Assembly (NCBI GenBank): GCA_035627955.1
Contig: DASPKU010000019.1
Span: forward strand, 248,001 to 312,000
Source of the DNA: Phycisphaerales bacterium
GTDB lineage: Bacteria; Planctomycetota; Phycisphaerae; Phycisphaerales; UBA1924
Reading direction: 5' to 3'
DNA length: 64,000 bases
A model generated the notes under the pieces. It saw only the letters and a list, made by a program, of their open reading frames with translations. It made no database searches and was not told the origin of the DNA. The position numbers and the translations under genes are program-made. Positions 16,027-25,000 of the stretch are shown here, piece by piece (position 1 is the first letter of the stretch; every line of letters begins with the position of its first letter).

Positions 16027-17538
16027 ATGAGCTTCTGGACGGCAGAGAACATCAAGGCGGTGCTGGGGGGCGCGTGGCTCTCGCGCGGCAACCCACCCGC
16101 GGAGCTCGATGGGCTCTCGACCGACTCGCGCGCGGTGCGCTGCGGGCAGGTGTTCCTCGCGCTGCGGGGGGAGAAGACCGACGGGCACAAGTACCTGGCG
16201 CAGGCCGCGGCGGCGGGCGCGGGGCTGCTGATTGTTGATGATGCCGCGAGCGCGGCGGCGGTCACGGGCGGGCCGGCCGTGCTGCAGGTGACGGACACCG
16301 GTGCGGCGCTGCTGAAGCTGGCGGGGGCGTACCGGCGGACGCTGGAGCGGACGAAGGTCATCGCGGTGGGGGGGAGCAACGGCAAGACGACGACGGTGAA
16401 GCTCATCCATCAGGTGCTGGGCACGCGCCTGCGGGGCACCGCGTCGATCAAGAGCTTCAACAACGCGGTGGGGGTGCCGCTGACGATCCTGGGGGCGAAG
16501 CGGACCGATCAGTACCTCGTATGCGAGGTTGGGACCAACGCGCCGGGTGAGATTGCACCGCTCACGGCGTGCGTGGAGCCGGACATCGCGGTGCTCACGA
16601 GCATCGGGCGCGAGCACCTCGAAGGGCTGGGCTCCCTCAGCGGCGTGGTGCAGGAGGAGGCGAGCCTGCTGGCGGGCCTGCGGTCGGGGGGCGTGGCGGT
16701 CCTGAACGCGGATGCGCCGGGGCTGCTGGAGACGGCGGGGCCGATCATCGGCGCGCTCGGGGGGAAGGCGGAAGACCCTCGCTTGCGCGTCGGGCTCGTT
16801 GGCGGCGCGGGCCGGTCCATCATCACCTTTGGCTGGCACGATGGCGCTGACCTGCGGCTGACGAGCTGCGACCAGAGTTTCGAGGGGCTGCGGTTCTGCC
16901 TGAATGACCGCACGTGCTACGACCTGCCGCTGCTGGGGGCGCACAACGCGACCAATGCGACGGCCGCCATCGCGGTGGCACGCCGGCTAGGGCTGGACAA
17001 CACGGCCATCGCCGAGGGGCTCGCGAAGGCCAAGGGCCCGGAGATGCGGCTGGAGCGCAGCGTCGCGGCCGGGGTTTCGGTCATCAACGACGCGTACAAC
17101 GCGAACCCAGACTCGGTGCTCGCGGCCCTCGACACCTTCAGGCAGGTGGCGCGCAGCGGCGGCTACAAGCGCACCGTGCTCGTGCTGGGCGACATGCTGG
17201 AGCTGGGCGAGCAGGGGCCGGAGCTGCACCGCGAGGTGGGCGAGGCGGCGGCGGCGGTGGCGGCGGACCTCGTCGTGCTCGTCGGGCGGCTGTCGCTGTT
17301 CACGGGCGAGCGGCTGAGCAAGGCGCAGCCGGGCGTGGCACTGGCGACGTTCCCCGACCTCAACGACGGGCGAGCCGCGGAGGCCGCGGCGCTGCTTCAG
17401 CCCGGTGACCTCGTGCTGCTCAAAGCCTCGCGCGGGATGGGGCTGGAGCGCGTGCTGAAGGCGCTGCAGGAGCCGCCAGCGCGACCGCTGCCGAAGATCG
17501 ATGGGGACCTGTTCACGCCCGCGGGGGCCCGCACCTGA
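16027..17538 (+). CDS. murF: UDP-MurNAc-tripeptide D-Ala-D-Ala ligase MurF
   Basis: Adds D-Ala-D-Ala to UDP-MurNAc-tripeptide, the last cytoplasmic nucleotide step of peptidoglycan synthesis. The 503-residue protein has the N-terminal substrate domain (STDSRAVRCGQVFLALRGE), the P-loop GGSNGKT (115-121), the central-domain motif LTSIGREHLEGLGSL, and the C-terminal domain with INDAYNANPDSVLAAL and RTVLVLGDMLELG. Its ATG directly follows the murE stop and its own stop directly abuts the mraY start, so the three genes form one transcript with coupled translation. No unusual features. Confidence 0.95.
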   Translation: MSFWTAENIKAVLGGAWLSRGNPPAELDGLSTDSRAVRCGQVFLALRGEKTDGHKYLAQAAAAGAGLLIVDDAASAAAVTGGPAVLQVTDTGAALLKLAGAYRRTLERTKVIAVGGSNGKTTTVKLIHQVLGTRLRGTASIKSFNNAVGVPLTILGAKRTDQYLVCEVGTNAPGEIAPLTACVEPDIAVLTSIGREHLEGLGSLSGVVQEEASLLAGLRSGGVAVLNADAPGLLETAGPIIGALGGKAEDPRLRVGLVGGAGRSIITFGWHDGADLRLTSCDQSFEGLRFCLNDRTCYDLPLLGAHNATNATAAIAVARRLGLDNTAIAEGLAKAKGPEMRLERSVAAGVSVINDAYNANPDSVLAALDTFRQVARSGGYKRTVLVLGDMLELGEQGPELHREVGEAAAAVAADLVVLVGRLSLFTGERLSKAQPGVALATFPDLNDGRAAEAAALLQPGDLVLLKASRGMGLERVLKALQEPPARPLPKIDGDLFTPAGART

Positions 17539-18705
17539 ATGCTGCTCGAGCTCGCTGAATACCTCGCCAAGCGCGACCTCGGTTTCCTGAACGTGATGTT
17601 CCAGCTGCAGTTCCGCGCGCTGGCGGCGGCGGGGCTGTCGTTCGCAATCGTGCTGCTGCTGGGCCCGCGGGTGATTCGCTGGCTGGTGAGGCAGAAGATC
17701 GGCGACAGCGGGGCGACGGACGCGGAGGCGCTGCGCGGGCACAACCAGAGCAAGGCCAACACGCCCACCATGGGCGGCATCCTCATCGTGGGGTCGATCC
17801 TCGCGAGCATCGCGCTGCTGGGCGACCTCTCGGTGTCGTACCTGCGGTACGGCGTGGTCGTGATCGTGTGGCTGGCGGTGCTGGGGGGGATGGACGACTG
17901 GCTGAAGCTCACGGCCAAGACCCGCGGCAGCGGCAGCCGCCAGGGGCTGTACGCATGGGAGAAGCTGATTTTCCAGCTGGGCCTGGGCGTGATCATCAGC
18001 TGGTTCGTGTACAACCAGGGCGTCGTTCAGGGGGCCGAGCACGCGGACGACGTGCGGCACGTGCTCAACCTGCCGTTCCAGCGGACCTACGACCCGGTCA
18101 CGCGCGAGCTGAACGATTCGCTGGTGTTCCTGTCGCTGCCGGTGTTCATCGTGATCGGCACGCTCGTGATCGCGGGGATGAGCAACGCGGTGAACATCAC
18201 GGACGGGATGGACGGGCTGGCCGCGGGGATCAGCATCGCGGTGAGCATCGGCGCGTTCGTGCTGGCGACCATCGCGGGCAAGCAGGGGTGGGCCCAGAGC
18301 CTGCTGGTGCCGTACGTGGGCAATGCCGACGAGCTGAGCGTGATGTGCGGGGCCACGGCGGGGGCTTGCCTTGGGTTCCTGTGGTGGAACTGCTCGCCCG
18401 CGCGGGTGTTCATGGGCGATACGGGGGCGCTGTCGCTGGGCGGGATCATCGGCTACGTCGCGGTGGTGACGCGCCAGGAGCTGCTGATCCTGCTGATGAG
18501 CGGGGTGTTCCTCGCGGAGATCGGCTCGGTGATGCTGCAGGTGGGCTACTTCAAGGCAACTGGCGGCAAGCGGATCTTCAAGGTGGCGCCGTACCACCAC
18601 CACCTGCACCTGTCGGGCTGGCCCGAGCAGCAGGTCGTGGCGCGGATGTGGATCGTTTCGGTGATCCTGGTGGTGCTGGCCTTGGCGCTGATCAAGGTGC
18701 GCTGA
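17539..18705 (+). CDS. mraY: phospho-MurNAc-pentapeptide transferase MraY
   Basis: Integral membrane enzyme that attaches phospho-MurNAc-pentapeptide to undecaprenyl phosphate, giving lipid I. The 388-residue length and about ten hydrophobic helices fit the family. Visible motifs are KANTPTMGGILIV, the catalytic aspartates D119-D120 (MDDWLKL), NAVNITDGMDGLAAG (217-229), GDTGALSLGG, and HHHLHLSGW near the C-terminus. It is the last gene of the murE-murF-mraY run. The usual followers (murD, ftsW, murG, murC, ddl, ftsQAZ) are absent; an unrelated gene converges from the minus strand only 4 bases after the stop. Confidence 0.95.
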   Translation: MLLELAEYLAKRDLGFLNVMFQLQFRALAAAGLSFAIVLLLGPRVIRWLVRQKIGDSGATDAEALRGHNQSKANTPTMGGILIVGSILASIALLGDLSVSYLRYGVVVIVWLAVLGGMDDWLKLTAKTRGSGSRQGLYAWEKLIFQLGLGVIISWFVYNQGVVQGAEHADDVRHVLNLPFQRTYDPVTRELNDSLVFLSLPVFIVIGTLVIAGMSNAVNITDGMDGLAAGISIAVSIGAFVLATIAGKQGWAQSLLVPYVGNADELSVMCGATAGACLGFLWWNCSPARVFMGDTGALSLGGIIGYVAVVTRQELLILLMSGVFLAEIGSVMLQVGYFKATGGKRIFKVAPYHHHLHLSGWPEQQVVARMWIVSVILVVLALALIKVR

Positions 18706-18709
18706 GCGC

Positions 18710-19972
18710 CTACTGAACGAGCAGGAGCCCGCGACGTAAAACGACGCGGTCCTGAATCGGGCCGCTGGGGCCCTGGTCAACGGTGACGCGCAGTTTGGCC
18801 GCGTTGGTCAGCGGTGCATTGACGGACATCGAGGGGCTGCTCTGGTTGAGCTGGGCGCGAGCGAGCTGCGTGCCCGAGCCGTTGGCGCCGATCACCTCGA
18901 CGATGACCTCGCAGTCGCCCCAGAGGCGGGCCGAGGGCGGCATTTCGATGGTGGTGGCGATGCGGGCGACGCCGCGGGGGAGCGTCCACTCCACGCGCAT
19001 GGGGCCGGGGAGCTCGATGTCGGCCGCGCCGAGCGGGACGGTGCTCGGGCCAATGATGGGCGGCTGCGACCATCGGCGGGTGTCGTTCGCGGCGTCGGCG
19101 GCGGTCATCTGAACGCCCGCGAGCGGCCGCAGCTTTGCAGCGTCGAAGCACACGCCCTCAACGACATCGCCGGTGATCGTCGCGGTGGGCTGGCTGGTGA
19201 CGCCGGGCAGGCGCGCGGCAATCGTGCATGAGCCGGTATCGGTGAGGGTGATGTCCGAGATCGCGGAGGCCGCACCGGAGACCCAGGCCCACGCGCCGCC
19301 GCCGGGCTTCACGGGGTTGGCGAGCATGATGCCGTCGATGCGGTCGCCGGGGAGGTCGCTGACCTTGCCGCCCTTCTCGATGCGCACGAGCGCGGGCGTG
19401 ACCGACTCGAGGAAGCCCTCAACGCGGTCGCCGTTGCGGAGGAGGACGGTGTCCTGCGTGCCCTTCACGCCCGCCATGAGCGCGTCGAACCGCTCGGGAT
19501 TGGTGATGATGGCCGCGACATGGTCGAGGGGGATGTCGATGTTGCCCCAGAGGCGGCTGGCCCAAACCACGCTGTCCTTGCTGCGGGGCGTGGAAGCGCC
19601 GAAGGAGCCGGGGAGCACCTGGCCGTCGGTGAGCTCGAGGCGGCCCAGCGGCGTTGAGGGCGCGGCGGGCTGACGCGGGTCGTTGCCGGCGGTGGTAGTG
19701 CGGCGGCGCGGCTCGGGGAGCACAGGGGCGTCGAGCGGCGGCAGGTCGGGAAGGATCGCGAGGACCTCGGCACGCGGAACCGCCTGCGAGCGCCCTTGCG
19801 CATCGACCACGCGAACCGCGCCCGCGTCGATCGCGAGCAGCTGCACGGGGCGCTCGGCGAGCGTGCGGTCGACGAGCACGCGACGCATCGGCTCGGGCGG
19901 GGCGAGCGCAGGGTCGGGCTCGGGCTGGGCGAGCACCGCGGCGAGAACGGGGATGATGAGCGTGGTGATCAC
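18710..19972 (-). CDS. secreted protein with NPCBM-like C-terminus
   Basis: A 420-residue predicted exported protein. GTG at 19972 overlaps the upstream stop as GTGA and yields a short signal peptide (ITTLIIPVLAAVLAQ). Internal segments (about 95-260) contain repeated 'G-D-R-V-x-G' phrases such as NGDRVEGFLESV and PGDRIDGIML, as in proteins describing small beta-barrel repeats. The last about 130 residues (VEWTLPRGVARIATTIEMP ... GDCEVIVEVIG ... AKLRVTVDQGPSG) resemble the NPCBM carbohydrate-binding fold; this is a pattern judgement only. It is the last gene of the DUF58/BatA-like operon and ends 4 bases from mraY on the other strand. Function unknown; a periplasmic or surface role is likely. 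Confidence 0.78.
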   Translation of the reverse strand: MITTLIIPVLAAVLAQPEPDPALAPPEPMRRVLVDRTLAERPVQLLAIDAGAVRVVDAQGRSQAVPRAEVLAILPDLPPLDAPVLPEPRRRTTTAGNDPRQPAAPSTPLGRLELTDGQVLPGSFGASTPRSKDSVVWASRLWGNIDIPLDHVAAIITNPERFDALMAGVKGTQDTVLLRNGDRVEGFLESVTPALVRIEKGGKVSDLPGDRIDGIMLANPVKPGGGAWAWVSGAASAISDITLTDTGSCTIAARLPGVTSQPTATITGDVVEGVCFDAAKLRPLAGVQMTAADAANDTRRWSQPPIIGPSTVPLGAADIELPGPMRVEWTLPRGVARIATTIEMPPSARLWGDCEVIVEVIGANGSGTQLARAQLNQSSPSMSVNAPLTNAAKLRVTVDQGPSGPIQDRVVLRRGLLLVQ

Positions 19973-21249
19973 TTCTGGAAGATCGGAAGGTAACGCTTGG
20001 GCATCTGGAGGATGATGAGGGCCATGGCGGTGCCGTAGTCGGAGCCTACGGAGGTGTCGTCCCAGCGGCCGTCGCTGCGCTGGCTCATGGTGAGCTCGCG
20101 CCGGATCGCGGGCCACCACTTGGCCCAGTGATCCCCGCCCGCGAGAAACATCGCCTGCACGGCGTAGTACTGGCCGTAGAAGTAGTGGATAGCCATGCCG
20201 TCGCCCATGCCGCCGGGCAGGCCGTGGTTGAGGAGGTAGCGGAGGCCGCGGTCGATGGTGCGGTCCTCGTAGATGCCGGCGTAGAAGAGGCTGGCGACGC
20301 CGGCGGCCGAGCGCGGCCAGCCGCTGGGGCCGGCCATCATCTGGTATCGGAACCCGCCGTCAGGGTTCTGGCAGCCGCGGACGTACTCGACGGCCTTGTC
20401 GATGGTGGCCTTGGGGATCTCGAGCCCGGCGTTGCGGGCGGAGCGCAGCGCCATGATCTGCGTGATGGTGACGGAGATGTCGGCGTCGAAGGGCACGGGG
20501 TTGTAGCGCCAGCCGCCCTCGTCGTTCTGCGTGGACTCGATCAGACGCACGGCCTTGACGAGGGCGCGGTGGACGCGCTCGGCCATGGCGGTGTCGCCGC
20601 CGCCCTGGGTCATGCCGTAGACCTCGCCGAGGAAGAGCGTGGCGAAGCCGTGCCCGTACATGGGGCTGTTGGCCTGGTCGGTGGCGATGAGGCCGTTGTC
20701 GGCGGTGTTGGCGAGGATGAAGTTGAGGCCGCGCTGGACGTTCTCGCCATAGGCGCCGCGGCCGGGGCAGTTCCCGTCGGCCATAAAGGCGAGGCAGGCG
20801 AGGGCGGTGACGGCGACGCCGCGCCCGAACTGGGTCTCGCCGAAGGAGCCGTCCTGGTTCTGGCGGCGGGCGAGGAAGGCGAGGCCCTTGGAGACGGAGC
20901 GGTCGAGCTCGGGGGTGATCTCGTTCTCGAGGGGCTTGTTGGCGGCGGAGCGCTCGGATCCGGGGCCGCCCTGCTGGGCCGGGGCGGGGGTTTCGGGCTG
21001 TGCTTCTCGTTGCGGCGCCGCGAGGGCGGCGGCGGAGGCGGCGACGAGGGCGTGGAGCCTGAGCTCGGCGAGCTGCGTGTCGGTCGCGAGGATGTTCTCG
21101 GAGGGCGCGGTGAGCGGCGCAGGCGCGGTGCTCGCGGCCGGCGCGTGCAGCGCGTGGTAGCGCACCCAAGGCGCGACCGGCCCCATCGCGAGGCTGAGGG
21201 CGGACGTGGTGAGTGTCGCGGCGAGGAGTGTCGGGGGCGCTGATCGCAT
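19969..21249 (-). CDS. terpenoid-cyclase-fold (alpha/alpha toroid) secreted protein
   Basis: A 426-residue protein with an N-terminal hydrophobic signal-like segment (PPTLLAATLTTSALSLAMG) and, from about residue 120, the repeating helical toroid of prenyltransferase/squalene-cyclase-like proteins: ARRQNQDGSFGETQFGRG, NDEGGWRYNP, CQNPDGGFRYQMM, QRSDGRWDDTS. Catalytic DxDD or DCTAE motifs of true cyclases are not seen, so it is probably a non-enzymatic toroid as found in many planctomycetal genomes. ATG at 21249 is chosen since the frame before it is intergenic. It follows the coiled-coil gene by 46 bases and is coupled by a GTGA overlap to the next gene. Confidence 0.82.
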   Translation of the reverse strand: MRSAPPTLLAATLTTSALSLAMGPVAPWVRYHALHAPAASTAPAPLTAPSENILATDTQLAELRLHALVAASAAALAAPQREAQPETPAPAQQGGPGSERSAANKPLENEITPELDRSVSKGLAFLARRQNQDGSFGETQFGRGVAVTALACLAFMADGNCPGRGAYGENVQRGLNFILANTADNGLIATDQANSPMYGHGFATLFLGEVYGMTQGGGDTAMAERVHRALVKAVRLIESTQNDEGGWRYNPVPFDADISVTITQIMALRSARNAGLEIPKATIDKAVEYVRGCQNPDGGFRYQMMAGPSGWPRSAAGVASLFYAGIYEDRTIDRGLRYLLNHGLPGGMGDGMAIHYFYGQYYAVQAMFLAGGDHWAKWWPAIRRELTMSQRSDGRWDDTSVGSDYGTAMALIILQMPKRYLPIFQK

Positions 21250-21295
21250 CAGGTGGTCTGCGGCTGCGGTGTGTGGTCGAGACGAGCGGTTGGGG

Positions 21296-22096
21296 TTACT
21301 GGTTGGGCGTTTGAGGCGCTGGGGCGGGAAGGTCGCCGGGCTTGGGCTCCTCCGCGAGACGCTTGTAGTACTTCTCGGTGAGCGAGCGGTAGAGGGAACT
21401 GTACCGGTCGTCCTTGCCCTGGGAGAGGGCGTCGCGGACGTGCTCGGGGAGGTTGCCCCACGCGGCCGTGCCGCCGGGGGCGGCGCGCCCGGGGCCGTCC
21501 TGGCGCGAGGGGCCGTCGGCCTGGTTGTTGCTGTCGGAGGACTGGCCGGGGTTGCGCTGGCTGGACTGCTGCTGCTGTTGTTGCTGCTGCTGGTCCTGCT
21601 GATCCTGCTGCTGTTGCTGCTGCTTGCTCTTGGACTTGCTCTTCTTCTGCTGCTTCTTGGCTTGCTCGAGGAGCGTGTCGAGCTTGCGGATAACGTCTTC
21701 CTGCGTGCGCTGGGTGTCGATGCCGGTGTCCTTCGCGGCGAGGCGCACGGCGGACTGGTCCATGCCTTCCACGGCCTGGTCGAAAAGATCGCCGAGTTCC
21801 TTGAGGCTGAGCTGACGCTCGAGCTCGGCCTTGGAAGGGTCGACGGGCGCGGGCGGGGTTGTTGTCGGCTCAGTCGCGGGCTTGTCGCTGGGCGTCGATG
21901 GAGTGGCGGGCTGCGTTGGCTTGTCCGCGGGCTTGGCCTTGGGCAGGCCGAGCAGGTCGTCGAGCGAGGGCTCGGGCTGCGCGGGCTTGGCGGGCGCGGG
22001 TTGAGCAGGCTTGGAGGGCGCGGGCTGCGGCTGCGCGGGCTTGGTCTCAGGCTGCGCACTGAACGCGGCCAGCAGGATGAGGGTGGCGGCGGTCAT
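21296..22096 (-). CDS. exported glutamine-rich low-complexity protein
   Basis: A 266-residue protein with a short signal peptide (MTAATLILLAAFSAQ), a Pro/Ala/Lys-rich spacer (repeated KPAQP), a helical block around residues 90-150 (LERQLSLKELGDLFDQAVEGM, VIRKLDTLLEQAKKQQKK), a near-pure glutamine tract, and a C-terminal block (WGNLPEHVRDALSQGKDDRYSSLYRSLTEKYYKRLAEEP). The last block resembles a segment seen at the end of proteins beside BatA/DUF4175 genes in planctomycetes. The ATG overlaps the upstream stop as ATGA, so it is translated with the large DUF4175-like protein, which has a similar glutamine-rich coiled coil; the two probably interact. Confidence 0.8.
   Translation of the reverse strand: MTAATLILLAAFSAQPETKPAQPQPAPSKPAQPAPAKPAQPEPSLDDLLGLPKAKPADKPTQPATPSTPSDKPATEPTTTPPAPVDPSKAELERQLSLKELGDLFDQAVEGMDQSAVRLAAKDTGIDTQRTQEDVIRKLDTLLEQAKKQQKKSKSKSKQQQQQQDQQDQQQQQQQQQSSQRNPGQSSDSNNQADGPSRQDGPGRAAPGGTAAWGNLPEHVRDALSQGKDDRYSSLYRSLTEKYYKRLAEEPKPGDLPAPAPQTPNQ
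21567..21625. repeat. CTG/CAG trinucleotide-rich tract in coding sequence
   Basis: Imperfect runs of CTG and TTG (CAG and CAA on the coding strand), broken twice by GTC/ATC codons for Asp, encode the polyglutamine segment of the gene at 21296. Mixed CAG/CAA codons lower but do not remove the chance of slippage. Confidence 0.8.
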
Positions 22097-25000
22097 TGGT
22101 GGGGCTCCGGCTTGGGGTCCTGGTTGGGCTTCTCGGGGGCGTCGGGCGTGGGGCCCTCTTCCTGCTTGAGGCGTTCGAGCAGCGCCTTGCCTTCGTCGGC
22201 GAGCTCGCGCTGGAGGCGGGTGACGGTCTCGACGGTTTCGGCGTCGCCCTTCTCGGCCGCGGCGCGGGTGAGCCCGGCGGCCTCGATCTGCATGAAGCGG
22301 AGCAGCTTGAGCTCGGCGACCGGGGGGATCAGGGGCTGCTCGCCGCCGCCGCCACCGCCGCCGCTGTCGTCCCCGCCCTGGTTCTCCTCGCGGAAGTCGT
22401 CGTTCTTGCGGGCCATCTCGTTCACGGCCTCGATGAGACCCTGGAGAATGCGGATGATCGAGGTTTGGTCGCGGGTGACGGTGTCGGGGGCCGCGCCTTC
22501 CGAGAGGGTTTTTGCGACGCCCGCGGCCAGGGCGTCGAGTCGCGCGTGGGCGTAGGCGAAGACCTTGGCTTCTTCCATCTCCTGTGTGCTGGAGCGGAGC
22601 TCGGAGAGGCGGACGCGGATCTCTTCCTGGCGCTGGGCGAGGGCGCGGGCGGTCTGGCGGTCGCGACGGTCGAGCTCCTTGCCGATGAGCGGCATGGTCT
22701 CGGCGCGGAGGGCGACCTGGAGTTCGAGCGTCTCGGTGTACTGCTTGCGGAGCTCGTCCTTCTTGCGCTCGGCCTCGCGCTCGGCGGCGTCATCCTCGAG
22801 CTTCTGCGCGGCCTCCCTGGCGTCCTTCAGGCGGGCAAGGCTGATGCGCTCGTTGGCGTCGGCCTCCGGCTGGTCGTTGCCGCGGAGGGAGACCACGGCG
22901 GCGGACTGCGCACCGGCGGCGGCGTCGATGTATTCGGCCACGTCGGCGGCCTCGCGCATCTTCTTGACGGTGGCGAGCACGCCGAGGGTGTTCTGGTTGA
23001 GGGCGATCATGCCCTGATCGAGCGTGGCGTCCTGGGCGTTGTTGCCCATGACGGCGCCGAGGCGGGCGAGCTCGCCATCCTGCTGCTTGATGAGCTTCTC
23101 GAGTGACTGGAGCAGGTCGGCAAGCACGCGGCGCAGGGCCTGGTCACGCTGCTGCTCGGCGCGGTCGAGCTCGTCGAGCATGCTCTTGAGGGCCTGCTCG
23201 GCCTGCTGCTGCTGCTCCTGGGCCTCGTCGGTCTTGTTCTGCTGAAGGCTCTCCGCGGCCTGCTGCTGCTTCTGGTCGATCTGCTGCTGACGGGCCTTGT
23301 TGGCGGCGTTCTCAAGTGATTGTGCCTGCGCGGGGTCGACCTCCTTCATCTGCTCGGCCCGCTGCTGGAGCTGGTCGGTCAGGGCGGCGGCGCGCTGGGC
23401 GAGCTCCTGCTGCTTCTGCGCGAGGCGGTCGAGCTCTTCGCGCTGCTTGGCGTTGAGCTGCTCGGCGTCCTGGCCCTTCATGCTGGGGTCGGCGTTGGCG
23501 GTCTGGTTGCTGAGCTGCTGCTGCTCGGTGAGCAGCTTCTCGATCGAGCGCTTCATGGCCCAGCTGTCCTGGCCACGGTCGAGCATGTTGGCGAGCTGCT
23601 GGAGGCTCTCCTGCACGTTCTCCTGTGACTGCTCGAGCTGCTGCTGGTCTTGCGGCTTGTTGTCACTGGGGGTGTTGCCCGAGAGCTTGTCGAGGGCGTT
23701 CTCGGCCTGCTCGGAGTTTTCGGTTGCCTGGTCGATGAGCGACGCCGCGTCGTTGAGGAGCTCCTGGAGCGACTTGTCCTGGAGGCGGTTGCGGCCGGCG
23801 CGGTCGCTGAGACGCTGCACGGCGTCCTCCAGCGGCTTCATGCGGTCGGTGATCGCCTTCTGCTTCTGGCCCTGCTCGCCGGCCTTCTGGCTGTCGGCGG
23901 CGGCGTCCTGACGCTGGAGGGCGAGGCGCTCCTGATCCTGGTCGAGGCGCTTGGCGGCCTCGCGGACGCCGGCGAGCTCGCTGCGGAACTGCTCGATAAG
24001 GTCGGTCTCGCCGATGATGCGGAGGCGGCGACGGGTGGAGACGACGGGCGCGTGATTGGCGCCATTGAGGGCGAAGATATCGCTCACCTGCGCGGTGAGC
24101 CAGACCTCGTCGCCGGGGACAACCTCGAGCGAGGAGACGTCAAGCGGGCCGCCGGCGCGGAGGAGCGTGGAGACGGTGCCCTCGGCGGGCACGGCAGTCG
24201 CGAGGTCGGTGGGCTCACCCTGCGGCTCGGGCGGAGCACCCAGTGAGCCGGCCGGCGGCTTGGCGATCTGTGAACGCAGCGAGACGCCGGAGAGGCCGAC
24301 GTCGTCGCGACCCTCGCCGGCGGTTTCGATGAGGGCCGTGGGGAGGATGGATTCATCCTGCTGCGGCTCGATCACCGCGGCCGCGGGCGGGCGGTCCTCG
24401 GCGACGTCGAAGCGGAACGCGGCGTCGTCGCTGGAGGCGATGCCGTACTCGTCCACAAGGACGAAAGGCACGCGGAGGCTCCGCGAAGGTGTGAATGAGA
24501 TCGTCCAGGTGGTCGCGTCGAAGCGGGTCGCGAGGCCCTCGGCCTGCTCCAGTCCAGGTGTGACAGTCTTGAGCCACTGGGCCTGCTCCGCGGAATCGGC
24601 AGGGACGGGCAGGGGCTTGTTGAGCGTGAGGGTGAGGGTGACCTGTGAGCCGGCGAGGATGGGGCCGACGGCGGCACGCTCGTCGCGCCCGGGCCCGGTG
24701 TCCTTCTGGCCTTGGAAGAGGGCGGCGGGGCCGCTGGCCTGCGTGGCAAGGGCGGCGCTGGCGTACGCGGGGGCGGTGACCTGAACGGTGCTGGCGAGCA
24801 CGGCCGGGGGCTCAACGAGCGTCACCACCGCGGGCTCGGTCTCGTCATCACTGGAGGTGAAGGTGTACTCGAGTTCCACCTTTGGCGCGGGCGTGCCGGG
24901 GGCGTGGGGCGGGGCCATGGAGGCGGTGTCGAGCAGGCGCTCGAAGAGCTCGCCCTCGACGTCCTGAGCGCCGCCGATGCCCTCGACTTTCGCCGCCTTG

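Noticed and set aside
14197-16944. 915-codon open frame opposite murE and murF
   Set aside because: Arg/Pro/His-rich shadow of two well-supported cell-wall genes.
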